The notes under the pieces were generated by a model. The model worked only from the letters and a program-made list of their open reading frames with translations, was not told the DNA's origin and did not search any database. A program made the translations under genes and the position numbers. Below, piece by piece: positions 35,901-43,610 of a DNA stretch of 64,000 nt. The DNA is from Cellulomonas hominis (GTDB lineage: Bacteria; Actinomycetota; Actinomycetes; Actinomycetales; Cellulomonadaceae): the NCBI RefSeq assembly GCF_014201095.1, contig NZ_JACHDN010000001.1:2046001-2110000 (forward strand). Direction: 5' to 3'. Positions within the stretch are counted from its first letter, which is position 1. Each line of letters opens with the position of its first letter.

Positions 35901-38397
35901 CGCGTACGGGTACGACGGCAACGACAACCTCACGTCCATCACCGACCCGACCGGCGGGGTGACCCGGCAGGTGTGGGACACCGGGCGGCGCCTGACCCAG
36001 GTCACCGACCCGAACGGCTCGGTGACCCGGTACACGTACAACGCCGAGGACGTCCTGGTCTCCGAGTCCGACCCGAACGGTGCGGTCACCGCGTACACCT
36101 TGGATGCCGCGCACCGCGTGGTCGCGGTCACGGACCCGACGGGTGGGGTGTGGGAGCGGACCCTGGACGAGTCGGGGAACGTGGTCGCGCAGACCGACCC
36201 CGCCGGCGGGGTGAGCACCTGGGAGTACGACGAGGCCGGGCGGCCGATCGCCCAGACCGACCGTGACGGGGTCGTCACCGCCTACGCCTACGCGGCGAAC
36301 GGACAGCTCCTCGAGACCCGCGACTCGGCCGGGGCCACGACGGCGTTCACCTACGACGCCGGCGGGCGCGTGATCGCCGAGACCGGGCCGGACGGGACGA
36401 CCACCTACGCCTACAACCCGGTCGGTCAGCTCGTGGCGACCACGGATCCGGCGGGGAACGCGACGCAGACGGTGTACGACCCCGCCGGGCAGCTGACCTC
36501 GTGGACCGACCGCACCGGGTCGACCACGAGCTTCGAGTACGACGTCGACGGCAACCAGGTCGCGAGCGTGGACGCCGACGGCGTGCGCGAGACCTGGACG
36601 CTCGACCCGGCGGGGCAGGTCCTGGCCGCGGGCATCGACGGCGGCGCGGCCTGGGAGTACACCTACGACGCCGCCGGGCGGGTGACCGCCAAGAGCAACG
36701 CGCTCGGTGCTGCCACGGCCTACTCCTACGACCCCGCCGGGCAGCTGCTGCAGGTCACCGACCCGACGGGCGCGACCACCAGGTTCGCCTACGACCCGGC
36801 CGGCCGGCAGACCGCGACCACGGACCCCGGAGGCGTGGTCACCGCTTACCGGTACGACCTCGCCGGTCAGCTGACCAAGGTCGTGCAGAACGCCACCGAC
36901 TCGGGCGAGCAGACCGAGTCCGAGAACGTCACCACGACCTACGCCTACACCGCCGTCGGGGACCTCGAGCGGGTCACCGGCCCGACCGGCGCTGTCACCG
37001 TCTACGAGTACACCCCGGGCGGGCGGGTCCTGGCCGAGACCGACCCGCTGGGCAACACCTGGGCGTACACCTACGACGACGCGGGCCGGCTGGCAGGAGA
37101 GGTCGACCCCGACTCCCGGGCGGTCGCGTACGCCTACGACGACGCGGGCCGGGTCCGGTCCGTGGAGTACACCCAGAGCCGGCCCACCGCTCGGGCCCGC
37201 GCGGCCGACGGAGAGGTGGTGCGGGTCGAGCTGGAGTACGACGCGACCGGCAACGCCATCGCGATGACCGACCCCACCGGCGTGACCGGGTGGACCTACG
37301 ACTCCGAGGGCCGCCGGACCGCCCAGCGCACCACCGCCGGCACCCTGACCACCACCTACAGCCCCGCCGGCCGGCAGATCGGCCAGACCACCCCGGACGG
37401 GGTCACGCAGCGCTGGGCGTACGACAGCGCCGGGCGTGTGGTGGCGCAGGGCACCCCCGCCGGCGTCATGGCCTACACCTACGACGGCGCCGACCAGATC
37501 ACGGCCGTCGCCCGCACCAACGCCGACGGCACGACCGGACCGCTGAGCCTGTTCGCCTACGACCCGGCCGGACGCACCACCGGAGTCCGCCACCAGGTCA
37601 CCGAGCTCGACCCGGTGGTCGCACCCGAGCCCGGCGACGTGGCGCTGACGTGCGACACGTGCCTGCCGGGCGCCGACTACCTGGCCGGGCGCACCCTGCC
37701 CGGGGCCGGCACCACCGGATCGGGGGTGTGGGACATCCAGATCGACCAGACCTACACCGCGACCGGACACGTCGCGACGCGCACCCGCGTCGACACCGGC
37801 GGGCGGGTCCTGGACGGGGCGTACACCTACGACCCGCTCGGGCGGTTGACCGGCGGCACCGAAGCCGACCAGCTGCCCGAACCGGGACCCGGCCCGGACG
37901 ACACCGACGAGCTCGGAGCCGGCCCGGTTCCGCTGCCCGAGACCGAGGGCCCGGACGAGCCGGTGGCCGGGCCGCCGGTCACGCAGCTCGCGTACGCCTA
38001 CGACGCGGCCGGCAACCGCACCACCGCGACGGTCACCGCCCCGGACGGGACCACCCGCACCCAGGCCGCGGTGTTCGACGCAGCGAACCGCCTGACCCGC
38101 ACCACCGACACCGCGCGGCAGGACGGCGGCGCCGAGCGGGCGGCGTCCGGGTTGGTGGCGGACGCGGGGTCCGGGTCGGTGACCGAGTACCGGTACGACG
38201 ACGCGGGGAACCGCACCCAGGAGACCAGCACCCCGATCGGTGGTGGTGTGCTGTCGGCCGGTGCGCGGACGCGTGAGTACGCCTACGGCCCCGACGGGCG
38301 CCTGGCGCGGGTCACGGACCCGGACCGGACCGTCGCGTTCACCCGTGACGGTCTCGGGCGGACCGCGACCACGACCACGTCGACGCAGTTCGTGTCG
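32932..38397 (+). pseudogene. RHS-repeat polymorphic toxin, 5' part (interrupted by IS element)
   Basis: The first 1822 codons of an RHS/YD toxin. Order: an N-terminal membrane/signal helix (about 25-46), a Pro/Ala-rich region, a ZU5-like stretch, an amidase_3-like domain that lacks its zinc ligands (about 305-480), the RHS entry domain (GDPVNFATGNLVELEGL, about 531), then more than 30 YD repeats of the YDAAGRV / TDPTGGVT type. GTG start overlaps the upstream stop (GTGA). The frame hits a TGA at 38404 inside the inserted IS3-family element. Fusing codon TCG (38395) to the codon after the 3' target copy restores one frame. As it stands, the toxin domain is disconnected. Confidence 0.93.
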
Positions 38398-38454
38398 GGG
38401 GCCTGACCCCGGTTCTTGGACACGCTGAATCCAGCAACGCGCTGGGGAAGCGAG

Positions 38455-38835
38455 ATGATCCAGTTCATGGCCAGGAAGAGCTACTCCGAGGAGTTCCGTC
38501 GTCAGGCCGTCGACTTGTACGAGTCCACTCCGGGCGCCACGGTGCGCGGGATCGCCGCGGACCTGGGCATCGTGCGCGGCACGCTGCGCCACTGGCTCGA
38601 GGTCTACGGCACGGGCGCCAAGACGGCCGTCGACGGGTCGGCGACGCCCAGCCCGTTGCGGTCCAAGAGCGCTGCGGCGAGCTCGACGGCGCCTGTCGGC
38701 GAGTCGCCGCAGGAGCGGATCGCCCGGCTCGAGGCCCGGGTCCGCGAGCTCGAGGTCGAGACGACCAAGCTGTCCACCGAGCGGGCGATCTTGCAGCAGG
38801 CGGCGAAGTATTTCGCCGGGGAGACGCGCTGGTGA
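38455..38835 (+). CDS. IS3-family transposase OrfA
   Basis: A 126-aa helix-turn-helix protein (YSEEFRRQAVDLYESTPGAT, VRGIAADLGIVRGTLRHWLE) with a C-terminal leucine-zipper-like coiled coil (RIARLEARVRELEVETTKLS). It binds the IS ends and cooperates with OrfB. ATG at 38455 after GGGGAAG; an internal ATG at 38467 is possible. The stop overlaps the OrfB GTG. Confidence 0.93.
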   Translation: MIQFMARKSYSEEFRRQAVDLYESTPGATVRGIAADLGIVRGTLRHWLEVYGTGAKTAVDGSATPSPLRSKSAAASSTAPVGESPQERIARLEARVRELEVETTKLSTERAILQQAAKYFAGETRW

Positions 38836-39728
38836 GTCGCTTCCAGTTCGTCGCCGACAACTCCGCCACCTACCCGGTGAAGCGACTGTGCGAGCTCGTG
38901 CAGGTCGAGCGCTCGTCCTACTACGCGTGGAAGGCTGGCGCGCCGGCGCGGGCCGAGCGCGCCGCGGCGGACGCTCGGCTCGAGGCACGGATCCGCAAGG
39001 TCCACGCCGCGGACAGCACGCTCGGCGCGCCGCGGGTCACGGCCGAGCTCAACGACGACGCGCCCGCCGGTGAGCAGGTCAACCACAAGCGCGTCGCCCG
39101 GGTGATGCGCGCGGCGGGTATCGCGGGCTACGTCAAGAAGCGTCGAGTGCGGACCACGATCCCCGAGCCGTCGGGCCGCAAGCACCCCGACCTGCTCAAG
39201 CGGGACTTCACCGCGCCGGCACCGAACCGGCGCTACGTCGGCGACATCACCTACCTGCCGATCGCCGACGGCACGAACCTCTACCTCGCCACGGTCATCG
39301 ACTGCCACTCCCGCCGGCTCGTCGGGTGGGCAGTCGCCGACCACATGCGCACCGAGCTCGTCGAAGACGCGCTCAAGGCCGCCGCCGCGACCCGCGGCAC
39401 CCTGGCCGGGGCGCTGTTCCACTCCGACCACGGGTCGGTCTACTGCTCGAAGGACTACGCCAGGGTCTGCGCGAGGCTCGGCGTGACCCAGTCGATGGGC
39501 GCCGTCGGGTCCTCGGCCGACAACGCGATGGCCGAGTCGTTCAACGCCACCCTCAAGCGCGAGGTCCTGCAAGACGACGCCTGCTGGCCCGACGAGCCAA
39601 CCTGCCGCCGGCAGGTCTTCCGCTGGCTGACCCGCTACAACACCCGCCGCCGCCACTCCTGGTGCGGCTACCTGTCCCCGACCGCCTACGAGGCCCGCCG
39701 GGCCGCTACGCTGCCGATCGCCGCGTAA
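38832..39728 (+). CDS. IS3-family transposase OrfB (DDE integrase)
   Basis: A 298-aa rve-type integrase. The catalytic acids are D in VGDITYLP, D in FHSDHGSVYCS, and E in MAESFNATLKREV, giving DD(35)E-like spacing. The N-terminal HTH_21 region includes YAWKAGAPARAERAA. GTG start overlaps the OrfA stop (GTGA), so OrfB may be made by coupling as well as by frameshifting to an OrfAB fusion. It appears intact. Confidence 0.94.
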   Translation: MSRFQFVADNSATYPVKRLCELVQVERSSYYAWKAGAPARAERAAADARLEARIRKVHAADSTLGAPRVTAELNDDAPAGEQVNHKRVARVMRAAGIAGYVKKRRVRTTIPEPSGRKHPDLLKRDFTAPAPNRRYVGDITYLPIADGTNLYLATVIDCHSRRLVGWAVADHMRTELVEDALKAAAATRGTLAGALFHSDHGSVYCSKDYARVCARLGVTQSMGAVGSSADNAMAESFNATLKREVLQDDACWPDEPTCRRQVFRWLTRYNTRRRHSWCGYLSPTAYEARRAATLPIAA

Positions 39729-39763
39729 TCACACCCCGTGTCCAAGAACCGGGGGTAGGGCCC

Positions 39764-41068
39764 TCACACACCGCCACCGCGACGTGGGACGGGCTGACCC
39801 AGGTCGCCACGTCGGACGAGCAGTTCGGGACGAGCACGTACGCCCGGGACGTGACCGGGAACGTCGCGGCCCAGTCCTCGGCCCGGACCGCGACGACCGC
39901 CGGCACCGGTGGGGTCGGGAACAACGACCCGACCGTCCTGCCCGGCGGGGTGGTCGCGGGGGCGGTGTGGGAGCTGACCGACGCCCTGGGGTCGGTGATC
40001 GCCCAGGCCGCCGGGGACACGATCACCCAGGTCGCCTCGTACGACCCCTGGGGCGACGCCACCACCGCCACCGCGGGGTGGGACGCCGCGCACGGGTACA
40101 CCTCCCAGATCACCGACCTCGGCCTGGGCGAGGTGATGTTCTACGCCCGCACCTACGACCCGGGCACCGGGACCTTCACCACCCAGGACGCCTGGGAGGG
40201 TCTGCTGACCCGGCCGGGGACGCTGAACGCCTACGCGTACGTCCTGGCCGACCCGCTGACCACCATCGACGTGCTCGGGTACTGGCCCGGGTGGCTGGAC
40301 GACGTCAACTGGCGCGAAGTCGGCGGAGCCGTCGCCGGCATCGCTGCGGGGATCGCGGTCGGCGTCGCCGTCGGCGCGTGCATCGCAGCAACCGTCGGGC
40401 TCTGCGGCGGCGTCGTCGCCGGTGTGGCGGTCGCGATCGCAGGCGGGGCCGCAGCCGGAGCCGCCAGCGCCGCAGCGAGCTACGCCGTCACCGGCGACAA
40501 CGGGCAGTACTCCTGGGGCGGCTTCGGCACCCAGGTCGGCATCGGGACTGTCGCCGGTGCGGCGACCGGTGGCGTCGGGTACGGGGTGACGTCTGGGCTG
40601 CGGGCTTTGGCCAGCCGCGTCACCACAGCACATCGGGCAGCACAAGCCCAGCGAGCAGCCCTGGCCACCGCGAAGCGCAATCAGAACGTGAGGCATGAGG
40701 CGGGGCGTCCGGACTCAGTTCCCTTGTCGCCGGGTGCGCGGCAAAGCGCGAATCGCCCCGCCGCACCGACATTAGTGAGCCCTGCATACGCCCTGCGCAG
40801 TCAAGCTGCGCAGCTGGGCAGGAGGATCGGGTTCGGGCACGCGTTCGCAAAACACGTCCGTGACTTTTCGGGCGCGCTCACGCGGACCCAGCTCGCGGCC
40901 ATCACCGCTCGAATCATCAAGTACGGAACCTTCCGGCAGCTATCGAACGGCCGCTCCGCTTTCTGGTACCGCGGCGCGGTTGCTATCATTGACCCCAAGC
41001 ACCCTGATGGCGGCACCGTCTTCGTGCCCAGAGATGGGATCAACTACTTCCTGAGGGAGTTGGAGTGA
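39764..41068 (+). pseudogene. RHS-repeat polymorphic toxin, 3' part with C-terminal toxin domain
   Basis: The rest of the RHS protein, in the frame that matches the 5' part once the IS is removed (HTATATWDGLTQVATSDEQF). It has the end of the RHS shell (VMFYARTYDPGTGTFTTQDA, LNAYAYVLADPLTTIDVLG), then a Gly/Ala-rich hydrophobic segment, then a C-terminal domain of ~100 residues (GFGHAFAKHVRDFSGALTRT, GRSAFWYRGAVAIID). The latter has the small, His-containing look of RNase-type polymorphic toxins, but I cannot name its family. It has no obvious start codon of its own after the insertion. Base composition turns AT-richer from about 40730. Confidence 0.88.
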
Positions 41069-41496
41069 TTATCGCCGAGCGAGACGAGATCGCGATCCTC
41101 GAGGGGGCCAGAGTCGAACTGAGCGGTGCGTTTCAGACGATCGGGGCGCTGCATCAGGAAGTCGGTGATCGATTCGAAGCCGAGACCGGGTTCCGGTGGG
41201 ACGAGGGTGTGCAACTGCTCTATGCGGCCAACAGTGTGCTGTCGGGCGGCACTCCCTCGAGAGTTGAGCATGGGCCCGGGCTCCCCCACATTGCTGTATT
41301 TGCTATTTCGCAGTCCGGGTGGGGCGAATCGATCCAGGTCGGCCTGACGATCTCTGCCGCGCGCCTGCTGCTCCGCTCTTGCATCGGAGCCTTGGAGCAC
41401 ATAGACGAACCGGAGTTTTTTACGCTCACCGGGGCGGAAGTGTCCGAGGTTCGGCAAGTTGTCGAACTCCTGGACGGGCTTGGGCTCGATGAGTAG
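41065..41496 (+). CDS. Immunity-like protein for the RHS toxin
   Basis: A 143-aa acidic cytosolic protein (ELSGAFQTIGALHQEVGDRF, LYAANSVLSGGTPSRV) without signal or membrane helix. The GTG start overlaps the toxin stop (GTGA), the normal toxin-immunity arrangement, and the codon use is visibly AT-richer than the flanks, as expected for an exchangeable tip/immunity cassette. I do not recognise the family; the function is inferred from position. After it, 41497-41748 holds a weak hairpin (TGGATC/GATCCA) and nothing else that I can support. Confidence 0.8.
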   Translation: MIIAERDEIAILEGARVELSGAFQTIGALHQEVGDRFEAETGFRWDEGVQLLYAANSVLSGGTPSRVEHGPGLPHIAVFAISQSGWGESIQVGLTISAARLLLRSCIGALEHIDEPEFFTLTGAEVSEVRQVVELLDGLGLDE

Positions 41497-41748
41497 TGGA
41501 TCCTGGAGAAGATCCATCACATCTTCGGTAGACCTTGGGCTCTTGGCCGCAGTCAATTTCGGTGCACACTGACCCGCGCGAGCAGTTGAATGCTGACCGG
41601 AATAGCCCAGGCTTGGCAGAACGCGCATGACCGAGCTCCCTTCGGCTCTTTCCCGCGCGCCCTGAGCGGGGACCGGGGGCTGGCCCGCGACCGAGTGTCG
41701 GACCTGTCGTTGCAGAGCGTGTATTCGGCACAAAGGACGGTGTGATTC

Positions 41749-41922
41749 GTGGTTGATGGGATGCTTGCGTTGACGGAGTCGGTCCCTGCTGATGTCTCCG
41801 AGCTGGTCGGCGTCTCTTCTGAGCTGCGTCGCTGCATCCGGGGTCTGCCCGAGGTGGACGCGGCGTGGCGGGACGTGCTGGATGAGCTGTGGTGCGACGT
41901 GCAGGTGCATGTGGCCGGGTGT
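41749..41922 (+). pseudogene. Small membrane protein, 5' part (interrupted by IS element)
   Basis: The first 58 codons (GTG start; AAAGGAC lies upstream) of a gene split by IS element B. The sequence MLALTESVPADVSELVGVSS, then helical RDVLDELWCDVQVHVAGC, stops being meaningful at the IS tip. The target triplet TGT is a codon in this frame, and the 3' part continues it exactly. The function is unknown. Confidence 0.75.
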
Positions 41923-41987
41923 GGAGCCTGGCCCGCTTCTCCGGACACCTGGTCTGAGGCGATGATCGTCTCGGAGAGGAGTCCTGG

Positions 41988-42275
41988 ATGCCTGCAGCCA
42001 AGCCGCCGGAGTTCCGGCGTCGAGCAGTGGATCTGGCCCGCTCGGGTCGGCAGCCGGTCGCGAAGGTCGCGTCCGATCTCGGGATCAGCGAGTCGTGTCT
42101 GCGCCGGTGGATGGCCCAGGACGACGTCGATGCCGGTCGCCGTGAGGGCGTGAGCTCCGACGAGCGCCGCGAGCTGGTCGAGCTGCGGCGCCGCAACCGG
42201 GTGCTGGAGATGGAGGTCGAGATCCTCAAGCGGGCCTCGGCGTACTTCGCCCGGGAGAACGTCCTCCCAAAATGA
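41988..42275 (+). CDS. IS3-family transposase OrfA (element B)
   Basis: A 95-aa protein: helix-turn-helix (PEFRRRAVDLARSGRQPVAK, VASDLGISESCLRRWMAQDD) followed by a coiled coil (ELRRRNRVLEMEVEILKRAS). ATG start with GGAGAGGAG upstream. Its TGA overlaps the OrfB ATG within AAAATGA, a short A-run where ribosomes might also slip. Confidence 0.93.
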   Translation: MPAAKPPEFRRRAVDLARSGRQPVAKVASDLGISESCLRRWMAQDDVDAGRREGVSSDERRELVELRRRNRVLEMEVEILKRASAYFARENVLPK

Positions 42276-43147
42276 GCGCCCGGCTGGTCCAAGAGCTGGC
42301 CGCTGACGGGGTGCCCGTCGCGGCGACCTGCCGGGTCCTCGGGATCTCCCGCTCCGGGCTCTACGACGCCATGAACCGACCGCCGAGCACCCGCGCGATC
42401 GCCGACCAGGCGCTGACCGCGACGATCACGGCGATCCATCACGGCTCGCGGGCGACCTACGGCGCCCCGCGAGTCCATGCCGAGCTGCGTCTCGGGCTCG
42501 GGGTCGCCTGCGGACGCAAACGCGTCGCGAGGCTGATGCGCGCGGCCGGGTTGATAGGGGTCTGCCACCGGCGCAAACGCTGCGGGCAACGACCGCTGCC
42601 AGCACCGCACGACGACCTCGTCCAGCGGCGGTTCACCGCCAACGGCCCGGACCGATTGTGGTGCACCGACATCACCGAGCACCCCACGGGCACCGGGAAG
42701 GTCTACTGCGCCGCGGTCCTGGACGTGTTCACCCGCAAGATCGTCGGGTGGTCCATCGCGGACCACATGCGCTCGGAGCTGGTCGTCGACGCCCTGCAGA
42801 TGGCGATCTGGCGGCGCCACCCCGCACCAGGTGCGATCGTGCACGCGGACCGCGGAAGCCAGTACACGTCGTGGATCTTCGGGCACCGGCTGCGCGAGGC
42901 CGGCCTGCTCGGCTCGATGGGCCGAGTCGCGTCCTCGGTCGACAACACCATGATGGAGAGCTTCTGGTCGAGCATGCAGCGCGAGCTGCTCGACCGCCAC
43001 GCCTGGTCCTCCCGCGAGGAGCTCGCCTCGGCGATCTTCGAGTGGATCGAGGGCTTCTACAACCCCGTCCGACGCCACTCCGGCCTCGGCTACCGGTCCC
43101 CGAACGACTTCGAGGACCTACACACCGCCGCCACCGCGGCGGCATGA
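42272..43147 (+). CDS. IS3-family transposase OrfB (element B)
   Basis: A 291-aa integrase with catalytic acids in WCTDITEHPTG, VHADRGSQYTSW and MMESFWSSMQRELLD. HTH_21 region ISRSGLYDAMNRPPSTRAIA. Full length for the family, so the element is probably still active. Confidence 0.94.
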   Translation: MSARLVQELAADGVPVAATCRVLGISRSGLYDAMNRPPSTRAIADQALTATITAIHHGSRATYGAPRVHAELRLGLGVACGRKRVARLMRAAGLIGVCHRRKRCGQRPLPAPHDDLVQRRFTANGPDRLWCTDITEHPTGTGKVYCAAVLDVFTRKIVGWSIADHMRSELVVDALQMAIWRRHPAPGAIVHADRGSQYTSWIFGHRLREAGLLGSMGRVASSVDNTMMESFWSSMQRELLDRHAWSSREELASAIFEWIEGFYNPVRRHSGLGYRSPNDFEDLHTAATAAA

Positions 43148-43190
43148 TCACCACACCGCAACTGTCCGGGAAACCGGGTCAGGCTCCTGT

Positions 43191-43610
43191 GCCGGTCGGG
43201 CCGGTGTCGATGGGGTCCTGTGCGGGGTGGACGCCACGGCGGTGCGACATACCTTCGACCACATCCGTGAGGTGTGCACGGCCCGCGTCGCCGGCGATCC
43301 GGTGCCGTTGGAGTCGTTCTCGCCGTGTCGGTGCGCGGCGGGCGAGTGGCTGCGTTCGCCGGTCGAGTTCCCGGCCAATGTCGCCGCGTGGGGCGCCGAT
43401 CCGAACCTGCGTGCCGGGCGTCCGGGTGCGCGGTGGTGGCGGTGGGTGCTCGGTGTGGTGGGTCTTCTCGGGCTGGTGCTCGGGGTGTCGGTCCTCGCGG
43501 TCGCGGTGGATCTCCTGTGGCTGCCGGCCGTGGTCGGGGGCCTGAGCGTCGGCGTGTTCACGGCTCGCAAGAGCGGCAGTTCCCGCCGGCGAGAGGAGGT
43601 CGTGTCGTGA
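43191..43610 (+). pseudogene. Small membrane protein, 3' part
   Basis: A continuation of the interrupted gene: 140 codons including the stop, for a restored 197-aa product. Features are VDATAVRHTFDHIREVCTAR, a Cys pair (SPCRCAAGEW), and two adjacent membrane helices near the end (WVLGVVGLLGLVLGVSVLAV, LLWLPAVVGGLSVGVFTA), then a basic tail. An internal GTG at 43227 could still allow a shortened, helix-bearing protein. The stop overlaps the M16 gene's GTG, so they form one unit. Confidence 0.75.

Larger units (their letters stand above)
38398..39763 (+). mobile_element. IS3-family insertion sequence A (1366 bp)
   Basis: The tips GGGGCCTGACC (left) and, reversed, GGGCCCTACCC (right) open imperfect 27-bp inverted repeats that match at 24 positions, including CCCCGGTTCTTGGACACG at left. 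Two overlapping transposase genes lie between. The flanking triplets TCG (38395-38397) and TCA (39764-39766) fit a 3-bp target duplication with one change, the usual length for this family. Removal with one triplet restores the RHS frame, which supports these boundaries. Confidence 0.88.
41923..43187 (+). mobile_element. IS3-family insertion sequence B (1265 bp)
   Basis: Inverted repeats begin GGAGCCTGGCCCG (left) and GGAGCCTGACCCG (right, reversed), matching at 21 of 25 positions. Exact TGT target duplications lie at 41920-41922 and 43188-43190. It contains intact overlapping OrfA and OrfB. It differs from element A in its transposase and most of the repeat but has the same GGRGCCTGRCC-type tip. 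Excision rejoins the flanking gene in frame. Confidence 0.92.

Noticed and set aside
31846..38988. A 2380-codon open frame on the minus strand opposite the RHS gene
   Set aside because: It is a shadow of the high-GC RHS coding frame: Arg/Val/Gly-rich, with no domain and no promoter. The plus-strand frame has clear YD repeats.
38399..39762. A 5-bp GGGCC target duplication for IS element A with tips at TGACC...GGGTA
   Set aside because: Joining at that duplication leaves the RHS 3' part out of frame, and 5 bp is atypical for IS3. Tips 6 bp further out give 3-bp copies and a continuous frame.
31776..41500. An integrative element using tRNA-Ser(GCU) as attachment site, carrying the RHS locus
   Set aside because: There is no integrase gene, and I saw no repeat of the tRNA 3' end downstream. 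The only mobile genes are the two IS3 elements.
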